Origin: Aquimarina spongiae
GTDB taxonomy: Bacteria > Bacteroidota > Bacteroidia > Flavobacteriales > Flavobacteriaceae
NCBI RefSeq assembly: GCF_900141785.1
Contig: NZ_FQYP01000002.1
Span: 124,001 to 188,000, forward strand
DNA: 64,000 nucleotides
Reading direction: 5' to 3'
Part shown: piece by piece, positions 24,216 through 32,181 of the stretch
How the letters are laid out: every line of letters begins with the position of its first letter
How positions within the stretch are numbered: the first letter of the stretch is position 1
Notes under the pieces: model-generated
The model's database searches: none
What the model was told of the DNA's origin: nothing
What the model saw: only the letters and a program-made list of their open reading frames with translations
Program-made: the position numbers and the translations under genes

Positions 24216-26030
24216 GGTCGTACCTCCAGTATTGTTTTCTACGGAAATAGTAACAGCAGAAGATGTACTGCTGGCATTATCATTATCGATAACTATTGCC
24301 GAAATTGAATGACTTCCTGTAGTTGATACCCAACTAGCATCAAAAGGAGCCGAAGTATCCTCTGCGATCTTATTTCCATCCACAAAAAACTCTACACGAG
24401 TTACACTACCATCTGCATCGGATGCATTTGCAGAAATAGTTACGGTTTGTCCTGCTGTATATGTCGCTCCTTGTTGGGGTGCGGTAATCGTGACAATCGG
24501 CAATTGATTATCAGGGGTTGTTTCAGAAGTAAATGTAAATCGATGAATATTAAAATCACCACTATCCATAAATACCCGTATAATCTGTGGTCCTGCAGTA
24601 AGGGGAACATTAGCTGAAATAGTCTGCCAAACTTGCCACCCTCCCGTATTAGGAACAATGATAGGACCACTAACATCTTGATTGTTGACTTCCAAATGAA
24701 ATTGTTTCCCTCCGGATATAGCAGCTACACGAACTTCAAGAGCATACGTTTTTGTCTCTTGTACATCTACAGAATACTCCAACCACTCGCCAGCATTGAT
24801 CCACCCCACATTATATCCTCCTTCGGAGCAGGGTTCTACATCGACTTCATCAGTACGATATGAACCTCCTTGATTTGCAGAACTAAGATCGTTGTAGGCA
24901 ATACCAGAACCACCAAGATCATAATTCTCTGCCTCTACAATTCCAGGAATTATAGCTGGAGTCCCTAAATAAGGCCTTTGGGTTTCTCCCGGATCACCCC
25001 CCGGAAAATCATCGGCTGGAAATTTAATTTTATCACGTATCCAACTACCGGCTTCTTTTAATCGATTGGTAGTCCATGGACCTCCAGAACATGTTCCTGC
25101 CTGCCATGCAGCTCCAGAACGGGTATCATCAGAGTAATTCCAACTGGTCCAACTAATTTTCTTTTGGCGCATCAAATCAATAAAACGTTGGGTCATAACA
25201 AAATCATTCGGCCCATCTCCTGTAAATTCCTGACTTCCAAATTCGGTGACAAAAACAGGCAATTGACTAGAAGCTTGATCCAAAACATTTAGATATGCAT
25301 CCTGATGACTCTTTGCATAAAAATGAAATGTATACATCACATTATCAAAAGATAACGGGTTATCGAGTACATCCTGTAGGTTCCCTTCTCCAGACACTCC
25401 AAATGTTGCCCATCCCTGAGTACCTACCAGAACCACTGCATCGTTATCAATCCCACGAATTACCGGGATGATCTGATCTGCGTATGTTTTGATACGATTC
25501 CAGTTCACCCCAGCACCGTTGGGTTCATTGCACACATCATATATAATATTATTCTTATTCTTGTGTTCGTTGGCTATATCGGTAAAGAATCTTTTGGCAT
25601 TTTCGAGATTGGCATTTGGATCTCCGGGACTGAGTTGATGCCAATCAATTAGTGCATACATTCCTCTTTCTGTGGCTTCATTAATCAGTCGACTCACTTG
25701 TGTAGTAAACCCAACCGGATCGGTTTCATACCCTCCTTCCTGTACATATAGAGAAATACGAAGGATATCTGCTTCCCAATCGTATGCCAAAGCATCCAGT
25801 GAAGCTTCGGTTAAACAATCTCCCCATCCATACCATTGTATACCATGGGTACTCATTCCACGCAGTTGTATGGGTTGATTATATTGATTACACAGTTGTG
25901 TTCCACATACTTTTAGTTGACCATTTTGGGATACAGGGGTGTTTTGAGCGATGGTCTTTGCACTAAACAATATGCAGAACACAAGAGTAATCAAAACAAT
26001 ATAATTGGCTAATATATTTTGTGTTTTCAT
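22398..26030 (-). CDS. bifunctional GH5-GH18 secreted glycanase/chitinase
   Basis: This is a 1210-aa protein. Signal peptide about 1-29; GH5 domain 32-340 (subfamily 2-like) with acid/base Glu169 in CNEP and nucleophile Glu263 in TEFG; CBM6 365-501; Ig-like domain 511-599; CBM5/12 606-667 (Cys-rich, WCNGAAWAYAPGEG); Ig-like 678-766; GH18 777-1125 with DGMDIDFE (891-898, Glu898 catalytic); T9SS sorting domain about 1135-1210. The GH5 half should cut beta-1,4-glucan or related glycans and the GH18 half chitin. The C-terminal 605 residues parallel the end of the neighbouring 1955-aa chitinase. It heads the GH5-GH18/GH16/GH64 operon, just after a strong terminator. A GH5-GH18 fusion in one chain is uncommon. 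Confidence 0.92.
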   Translation of the reverse strand: MKTQNILANYIVLITLVFCILFSAKTIAQNTPVSQNGQLKVCGTQLCNQYNQPIQLRGMSTHGIQWYGWGDCLTEASLDALAYDWEADILRISLYVQEGGYETDPVGFTTQVSRLINEATERGMYALIDWHQLSPGDPNANLENAKRFFTDIANEHKNKNNIIYDVCNEPNGAGVNWNRIKTYADQIIPVIRGIDNDAVVLVGTQGWATFGVSGEGNLQDVLDNPLSFDNVMYTFHFYAKSHQDAYLNVLDQASSQLPVFVTEFGSQEFTGDGPNDFVMTQRFIDLMRQKKISWTSWNYSDDTRSGAAWQAGTCSGGPWTTNRLKEAGSWIRDKIKFPADDFPGGDPGETQRPYLGTPAIIPGIVEAENYDLGGSGIAYNDLSSANQGGSYRTDEVDVEPCSEGGYNVGWINAGEWLEYSVDVQETKTYALEVRVAAISGGKQFHLEVNNQDVSGPIIVPNTGGWQVWQTISANVPLTAGPQIIRVFMDSGDFNIHRFTFTSETTPDNQLPIVTITAPQQGATYTAGQTVTISANASDADGSVTRVEFFVDGNKIAEDTSAPFDASWVSTTGSHSISAIVIDNDNASSTSSAVTISVENNTGGTTCTDPQYVENGGYVAGSVVQNNGNTYECKPYPFSGWCNGAAWAYAPGEGTYWQDAWTLVGECDGGNPPDGNEAPTVTITQPNSGQSFVAGSTINITASASDTDGTISLVEFFRNGIKIGEDSTAPYESIWTNATTGTSTLTAKATDNDNATTESSPVTVTVGTVTPPPTTGLPARILNGYWHNFQNGSGLIKLRDVSPNWDVINVSFAVSKISPTDGEIGFELDPVFGTINYDVNEFKSDIQWLQSQGKKVIISIGGAEGQVQLNTTSARDKFITSMISIIEEYGFDGMDIDFEGQSLSFNLGDTDFENPTTPVIVNTINAVRDVCNHFGDDFILTMAPETFFVQLGYSFYGGISAGADRRAGAYLPLIHALRDKLTFLQVQYYNSGSITALDDQFYGMGNSDFYVSLVDMLLKGFPITRDQSKFFPALRPDQILIGVPATVNAGNGHTGAQGVITALDYLIKGNGFGGQYNLTQTYPALRGVMSWSINWDAFENKNFSNTVRAYLDGLGSRSNEVVTSLKVNTEELSIFPNPIQKYVHFTLDTPIHNFSIEVYNMAGIKVYQKDNFTNNKANTSLRIDLEHVAPGMYFYKSRVNDKRYTGRLIKE

Positions 26031-26047
26031 AGTTGATGTTTTAAGAG

Positions 26048-26070
26048 GGGAATTAGGATTCCCAAATAGA
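26048..26070 (-). promoter_or_regulatory. possible promoter and leader hairpin of the GH5-GH18 operon
   Basis: The minus strand reads TCTATTTG (26063-26070), one mismatch from TAnnTTTG, 33 nt before the ATG. Immediately after it GGGAAT/ATTCCC (26048-26063) form a perfect 6-bp inverted repeat around a 4-bp spacer. Reading these as -7 box and operator or leader hairpin is tentative. Confidence 0.35.
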
Positions 26071-26075
26071 GAAAG

Positions 26076-26118
26076 AAAAAATCACCCGATGACAGCAATT
26101 CTAATATCATCGGGTGAT
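26076..26118 (-). terminator. strong intrinsic terminator after the triple-GH18 gene
   Basis: A perfect 12-bp stem (26081-26092 with 26107-26118) and a 14-nt loop, followed on the minus strand by a T run. It starts 16 nt after the stop codon and separates the triple-GH18 unit from the GH5-GH18 operon. Confidence 0.92.
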
Positions 26119-26133
26119 CAAAAAAATGAGAGC

Positions 26134-27921
26134 TTAACGCTTAATAAGCTTTCCTGTGGTCTTACCTTTTGTGGTGGTAATCGTATAGAAGTATAATCCT
26201 TCTTCTAGTTGACTTACATCAAAAGTGGCTAGGTTACTTCCCTTTTGTAGTTTAGTATTTTGGTATTGTAATACCTGTATACCTGTGGCATTAAAAATTT
26301 GCAGATCAAAAGTGCTGTTAGATACTTGATTATCCAATTTTAGGTTGATCACATCTCCTTTAACTGGGTTTGGAGAAAGGGTAACTTCGGTAGTTTCCTC
26401 TTCTTGGACAAGGCTTGCTCTGGTATCCAAACCATCCAGATACGCTCTATGCGGATTAGAGAATCCGAAACCAGCTACAATATCCCAGTTGATAGACCAA
26501 GTCATCAATCCTCGGAAATTTGCATATCCAGAAGGGTTACGTAACGTATAACGTCCTCCAAACGATTGCCCTTTGATGATATAATCCAATGCCTTATGCA
26601 CCTCTGAAGCTTCAGTATATCCACTCCCCGCTGCAGATGGGCTTGCCGGTAATCCTATAGCAACCTGATCCGGACGCAAAGCAGGGAACTGTTGTCCACC
26701 CGCTACTGGGAATCCTTGCAGCAACATATCGGCCATGGCAACATGAAAATCTGCGTTTCCTGATCCGTAACACAATCCATCTAAACCAAGCATACACCCT
26801 GTGTTGTAATGTTGCACATGAATGTAATCCATATCGTTTCGGAGTGCATAGATTAAAGGAAGGTAAGCTCCACTTGGTCCTCCATATCCACTAAATCCTC
26901 CTTGCACAAATAGCGTTTCCGGAGCCATCGACAATATAAAATCAGAGCTATATTGACTTAAGATTGTTCTAAATGCATTGATTAAATTAACCACCTTAGG
27001 AGATGTTGGGTTTTTAAAATCGGTATCTCCCGCGGCCAACGAAATTGAAGAACCTTCAAAATCAATATCCATTCCATCAAAACCATATTCGTTGAGAATA
27101 CTGATCATCGAATTACTAAAAGCTTGAGCATCTGCTGGGCTATCTACATCTACAGCTCCGGTTGCACCACCCATAGAGATTAATACTTTCTTACCTCGAC
27201 TTTGCAATAAAGCAACATCATTCTTAAACTCCTGAACACTTGAATAGATCGCTGGATCCGGAGTAAAAACCATTGTAGCTCCATTAGGTACGGTCGGGAT
27301 GGCAAAAGATACATTGATCACATCCCATTTATCGGATACATCTCTTAGCTTTGGTATCGAAGAACCATTGTCAAAATTATGCCAATACCCTACCAAAATC
27401 CTTCTCGGTAAATCTCCTCCAGGATTTGGTGGATTTGTAGATCCTACAGAAATATTTACCGCAGTGGCATCACCTGTAGCGTTGTCATTATCAGTTGCTG
27501 TGGCAGTTAAGGTATAATTTCCGGTAGACACATTACTCCAGGTATAACTGTAAGGGCTATTGGTATCCTCTCCTATTTTGGTGCCATTACTGAAGAACTC
27601 AACCTTGGTCACTGTACCATCACTATCTGATGCTGATGCATTAATAGTTATAGTACTTCCTGCTGTAAATGTTTGTCCGTTTGCAGGTTGTGTAATCGTA
27701 ACAGTTGGTGCTTCGTTACCCGGAGGGTTACCCCCATCACATGCTCCTACCAAGGTCCATGCATCTTCCCAATATGTTCCTTCTCCTGGAGCATAAGCCC
27801 AAGCTGCACCATTACACCATCCAGAGAATGGATACGGTTTACATTCATACAAACTACCATTGTTTTGCACCACACTACCTGCTTCGTACCCACCATTTTC
27901 TACATATTGCGGGTCATTACA
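26134..27921 (-). repeat. duplicated CBM5/12-Ig-GH18-sorting cassette, triple-GH18 copy
   Basis: This is the second copy of the cassette described at 22398-24215. Both copies share the same domain order and the same GH18 subtype, with the catalytic motif ending in DFE rather than DWE. Confidence 0.87.
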
Positions 27922-30900
27922 TTCACCTCCATCGGTTGGATTTCTGGTAACAGTTATCGAGTTTGAAAAATCATAATCTCCTTGTAAATCTGAAGTATTA
28001 TTGTTGGCAGCAAGACCTATTAATCCATCTTCATAGCTTAAATGCCAGATCAAACAGATCCCTGCAGGGGCCTCGTCGAAATTCACATCCTCTGGAGCTG
28101 CCGGTAACCCAAGTATAGTGCCCATATCATCGGTAACCACCCATTGAGAGTTAGTTCCGCTATTTCCGGTCAAAGTAACTCCCGAAACATTATCAGCAAT
28201 ACCATCTCCTACTGTAAATACAAATGGCCCACCACTTATTGTTCCTCCAGAAACGGTATTTCCATCGGTATTTACTACGATGCTTATCGCAGAAGATGTA
28301 GTTGTAGCTCCCTTATCATCGGTGGCGATTGCAGTAAGCGTATGATTGCCTTGAACTGCAGTCCAATTGCCCGTATAAGGTGCTGTTGTATCCTCTGCAA
28401 TCATATTTCCATCTACATAGAACACTACTTTTGTGACACTACCATCACTATCTGATGCAGACGCACTAATAGTAACAGCATTACCCACTAAAAATGTTGC
28501 TCCGGACTGAGGCGTAGTAATGGACACTTGTGGTGCTACGTTATCGGGTTGACAAGGATCACCAACTACCTGATTGATGGCTGCCAATAAAGAGGTGTTC
28601 GGATCTGAAGTATCGTGAGATAGCTCCCACATCATGATTCCACCAGCACGATCTAATGCCATTTGCGTTTTCGCTTTGATCGTCGGGATTCCGTTATAAT
28701 TATTTCCTTGAAAAGAATCACTATTTGGGCTAGCGCCTTGTACTAATAATGAAGCATAGCTCTGCGCTTGTGGGCGGCTGTAAAAAGGAACTCCCAATAC
28801 TGCTTTTTCTTTTGGTAATCCTCTACCTAACCAATAGTTTAATCCTCCCTCGGCTTGAGCCATTGTAGAGTGCTCTGGACCATCGTAGGCCATAATATTT
28901 AAGAAATCTACATCATCAAAAACACCGTTAAGTACGCCATCTGCATTCCATCCGGAAACCACAACTGCAGCAGTCAACAGTTTTCCACGACTATGCATAG
29001 CCTGACCTAATTCTTGCATTAACAATTCGAAGTGTTGAGGTTCATTCCCTTCTCGAGGATATTCCCAATCCATATCAACTCCGTCAAGATTATATTGATT
29101 TACAAAATTGACCAGATTGTTTATAAAAGCTGTTCTTGTCGTTGGATTTGCTGCCAATGTAGTAAATGGAGAGTCATTACCATCCATCCATCCTCCTACA
29201 GCAATCAATACTTTTACACCTTGCGCATGCCCCAAAGTAACGATTTCTTGCATTTTTGCAGCATTTTCGAGCGGTCGTAAACTACCATCACTATTTGGTA
29301 GTAGGAAAGAATAGTTAATATGAGTTAGCTTATCATATTGAATTCCGTTTGCGGCACCTTGCCAGCTGGGCATATATCCCACAACTTTAAAATTACTATT
29401 ACCGCAACCTCCATCTGTGTTTACTGAAATGGATACAGCGGATGAAGTCGTAGACAAATTAGCATTATCTGTAGCAATAGCAGTAATGCTATGACTTCCC
29501 AGAGTACTATTCCAGTTTGTAGTATATGGTGCCGTAGTATCTTCGTCAATCAAATTTCCATCTACGTAGAATGCTACTTTAGTGATATTTCCATCTGCAT
29601 CTGATGCGGTAGCATTTATTGTTACTGCACTACCATCGGTAAATGTTTGTCCGCTTGAAGGTGAGGTGATGGATACCTGTGGGGCCGCTTGACCATCTCC
29701 ACAAGGACCTATCAGTTTCCAAACATTTTCGCGATTCGTTACGGGGTCATTGTTTTGTGTCCACCATTTGGCTTCGTACTCATTTCCTTGATAAGACACT
29801 CTATCGCCTCCTGTGTACACTTGACCAGGAACATATGCTGGTACAGAACAGTTGTCTCCTCCAGTAACCGTAATAGCAACTGCTACCTGGCTTGTTCCGT
29901 TTCTATTATCAGTAGCTCTTACTTGTATCGTATGATTTCCTGAAGAGGCTCCTGTCCAGTCATAACTATATGGTGCTGTAGTATCTTCTCCCAAGAGCAC
30001 ATTTCCATCATAAAATTCTACCTTGGTTATGGTACCATCAGAATCTGAAGCATCAGCAGTAATGCCAATAGTAGCTCCTGACGCGAAGGAAGCTCCATCT
30101 TGAGGAGCAGTAATAGCTACTTGTGGTAATTGATTTTCTACATCGATATCACCAACAATAACAGATACAGTTGCTGTTGCACTCCCCCCATCATTATCAT
30201 AAGCTTTTGCGATTATCGAATTAGGTCCCAGTGGTGCGTTCTGCCATGTATACGCATATGGAGCAGAAGAATCTTCTCCTAGCAAAACTGTACCTGCATA
30301 GAACTCTACTTTAGTAATACTTCCATCAATGTCATTGGCATTGGCTGTAATTGCAATATCATCACCAGCAGAAAACTCGGTATTGTTAGCTGGAGAGCCT
30401 ATAGATACAGTAGGGTTAATATTTCCTCCTCCAGTGGCAAAAACTTCATTTACCTTATTTACCAAAGGTGATTTCACATTTGACCATCGTTTTAGTTTAT
30501 TTCCAAAGGACTGGGCCGTACCTGATATTTCAAGGTCCCCAAAAACAGTCCATACGATAGTTCCGCCAAGGTTATTCTCATTGATATATTGTGCCTTAAT
30601 TCCTATAGACTCTTCATCATCATAACTCAAAAAGAAATTTCCTTTGGTCATATAAGGTACTTTGGCCTGATCGTCCCATTGTCGGGTCCATCCACTACCT
30701 GCTCCTGTTTTTTGTTTGATAAAAAAGTGGTTTGGTGTTCCATCATACACATCCAAAGGCCAGTTGGTATAATCTGCAGATGTACTTACTGGTCCATCAG
30801 GTTGTATAGTTACATTTCTTTTAGAAGTAGGTGCGTTGAGAGCAGCTGTACCTTCGGTAACCACTCCTCTACCATAAAAAGGAATCCCAAAATTGATTTT

Positions 30901-32001
30901 AGTCGATGGAACTCCCAAAGAAAGTAGTTTGTTAAGTGTAGATTGCCAATTGAAATCTGGCGCTTCGGCTCCATCGTATGGATAGATCGGTGCATTATGT
31001 CCTGCAATATTTGACCATCCTCCATTAAAATCATAGGTCATCATATTGAAGTAATCCATGCTACTCACTAACTGAGGCCAGTTGAATCCATCCAATTTTA
31101 CAGGATCTGCAGACATTGCGGCAGTGATCAATTTATCTGGGCCAATAGCCGTTCTAATCTCTTGAACCAGAGTTGCAAAATTGGCAAAATCAGCGTTGGT
31201 ACCTGTAAAGTTCATCCCAGCATAAGGTCCTGGGTATTCCCAATCCAAATCGATACCATCAAAGCCCATATTGATCAGCTTTTTGCAGTCTTCGATAAAG
31301 CGAGCTCGTTTTACCGGATCTGCTGCCATTTCAGGAAAATGTTTACACATACTCCAACCTCCTATGGAAGCCATCACTTTTACCCCATTGTCATGAGCAA
31401 GTTCGAGGAGTCCTTTGGCTCCACTACCTTCTTTTGGTAATGGAAGTGGCAATACCCCGCTTAATCCCCATTCGGGATGTGTCCATGTATTTCCGCCAAC
31501 TTCTACCTGAAAACCTAAAGCTTCTGCTCGTTGTTTGACATCTTCATTGATCCACTGTATGGGCTCTATTTCTCCAAAAAGAATATAGAAATCCCAACTG
31601 CTATAAACATCACCATATAATAAATCTCCTGGTTGCTGTACTTGCCCCTCTTGATAGATTTGTTTATTTCTTAAATCTCCACTATGCAATGACCCGTCGA
31701 CTGCCACTCCAAAGAAGGAAAAATTAAGAATTGTGTATTTTGAATAATCTATATTCAATTGTGTTAGAGCACCTGCAGAGGGTACTCCCGCGCTAGCGGC
31801 TTTCCAAGCATCCCAATTGGTAATATATCCAATAATTTGCTTGTTGTGATTAGATGTAGTTGCGCTTCCTCCGGTATTCACTTGTGCCTGACACAAGTTA
31901 CCGATAAGAAGTACGCTAATAATCGCTAAAAAGTTGAAAACTCGGATTGATTTTTTGGGTATAATCCCCTCTAACCAGTCCCAAAGATTGATTGGTTTCA
32001 T
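26134..32001 (-). CDS. giant T9SS-secreted chitinase with three GH18 domains
   Basis: This 1955-aa protein has an N-terminal hydrophobic signal (about 20-40, after an unusually long polar lead); GH18-1 54-510 (DGIDLDWE 248-255); Ig-like 528-618 and 625-713; CBM5/12 717-767; Ig-like 774-861; GH18-2 871-1147 (DGVDMDWE 973-980); Ig-like 1156-1244; a domain 1255-1352 (SGGPFVFTVGDGIADN to LSYEDGLIG) recurrent in flavobacterial secreted proteins; CBM5/12 1361-1421; Ig-like 1430-1519; GH18-3 1531-1860 (DGMDIDFE 1642-1649); T9SS sorting domain about 1875-1955. All three motifs keep the catalytic Glu. The first domain has a large insertion typical of ChiA-like processive enzymes. It resembles the two-GH18 ChiA of Flavobacterium johnsoniae but has a third catalytic unit. 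Confidence 0.95.
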   Translation of the reverse strand: MKPINLWDWLEGIIPKKSIRVFNFLAIISVLLIGNLCQAQVNTGGSATTSNHNKQIIGYITNWDAWKAASAGVPSAGALTQLNIDYSKYTILNFSFFGVAVDGSLHSGDLRNKQIYQEGQVQQPGDLLYGDVYSSWDFYILFGEIEPIQWINEDVKQRAEALGFQVEVGGNTWTHPEWGLSGVLPLPLPKEGSGAKGLLELAHDNGVKVMASIGGWSMCKHFPEMAADPVKRARFIEDCKKLINMGFDGIDLDWEYPGPYAGMNFTGTNADFANFATLVQEIRTAIGPDKLITAAMSADPVKLDGFNWPQLVSSMDYFNMMTYDFNGGWSNIAGHNAPIYPYDGAEAPDFNWQSTLNKLLSLGVPSTKINFGIPFYGRGVVTEGTAALNAPTSKRNVTIQPDGPVSTSADYTNWPLDVYDGTPNHFFIKQKTGAGSGWTRQWDDQAKVPYMTKGNFFLSYDDEESIGIKAQYINENNLGGTIVWTVFGDLEISGTAQSFGNKLKRWSNVKSPLVNKVNEVFATGGGNINPTVSIGSPANNTEFSAGDDIAITANANDIDGSITKVEFYAGTVLLGEDSSAPYAYTWQNAPLGPNSIIAKAYDNDGGSATATVSVIVGDIDVENQLPQVAITAPQDGASFASGATIGITADASDSDGTITKVEFYDGNVLLGEDTTAPYSYDWTGASSGNHTIQVRATDNRNGTSQVAVAITVTGGDNCSVPAYVPGQVYTGGDRVSYQGNEYEAKWWTQNNDPVTNRENVWKLIGPCGDGQAAPQVSITSPSSGQTFTDGSAVTINATASDADGNITKVAFYVDGNLIDEDTTAPYTTNWNSTLGSHSITAIATDNANLSTTSSAVSISVNTDGGCGNSNFKVVGYMPSWQGAANGIQYDKLTHINYSFLLPNSDGSLRPLENAAKMQEIVTLGHAQGVKVLIAVGGWMDGNDSPFTTLAANPTTRTAFINNLVNFVNQYNLDGVDMDWEYPREGNEPQHFELLMQELGQAMHSRGKLLTAAVVVSGWNADGVLNGVFDDVDFLNIMAYDGPEHSTMAQAEGGLNYWLGRGLPKEKAVLGVPFYSRPQAQSYASLLVQGASPNSDSFQGNNYNGIPTIKAKTQMALDRAGGIMMWELSHDTSDPNTSLLAAINQVVGDPCQPDNVAPQVSITTPQSGATFLVGNAVTISASASDSDGSVTKVVFYVDGNMIAEDTTAPYTGNWTAVQGNHTLTAIATDDKGATTTSSAISIVVNTDGNTVSGGTISGGPFVFTVGDGIADNVSGVTLTGNSGTNSQWVVTDDMGTILGLPAAPEDVNFDEAPAGICLIWHLSYEDGLIGLAANNNTSDLQGDYDFSNSITVTRNPTDGGECNDPQYVENGGYEAGSVVQNNGSLYECKPYPFSGWCNGAAWAYAPGEGTYWEDAWTLVGACDGGNPPGNEAPTVTITQPANGQTFTAGSTITINASASDSDGTVTKVEFFSNGTKIGEDTNSPYSYTWSNVSTGNYTLTATATDNDNATGDATAVNISVGSTNPPNPGGDLPRRILVGYWHNFDNGSSIPKLRDVSDKWDVINVSFAIPTVPNGATMVFTPDPAIYSSVQEFKNDVALLQSRGKKVLISMGGATGAVDVDSPADAQAFSNSMISILNEYGFDGMDIDFEGSSISLAAGDTDFKNPTSPKVVNLINAFRTILSQYSSDFILSMAPETLFVQGGFSGYGGPSGAYLPLIYALRNDMDYIHVQHYNTGCMLGLDGLCYGSGNADFHVAMADMLLQGFPVAGGQQFPALRPDQVAIGLPASPSAAGSGYTEASEVHKALDYIIKGQSFGGRYTLRNPSGYANFRGLMTWSINWDIVAGFGFSNPHRAYLDGLDTRASLVQEEETTEVTLSPNPVKGDVINLKLDNQVSNSTFDLQIFNATGIQVLQYQNTKLQKGSNLATFDVSQLEEGLYFYTITTTKGKTTGKLIKR

Positions 32002-32181
32002 GAGTTAAAGATTTGTGTTTGTATTAAGTCTTTATAAAAATATTAACACTGATACTCAATGCGTAATTTTTTATACGGAGGGAGTCAAATAATAGCTAAA
32101 CAGCCTTATTCTTATCACTAATAGCATGTACATCAAAAATTCAACAAAACCGGAAGAAACTGGTTAATATCGTATCAAGTA

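Noticed and set aside
26500-31000. Regularly spaced similar DNA segments in the giant chitinase gene, considered as tandem or phase-variable repeats
   Set aside because: They encode diverged Ig-like domains about 90 residues long with intact reading frame, not recent nucleotide repeats.
32140-32165. Short AACCGG/CTGGTT hairpin between GH20 and the triple-GH18 gene
   Set aside because: Six pairs with a wobble or mismatch and no proper U tract; likely chance.
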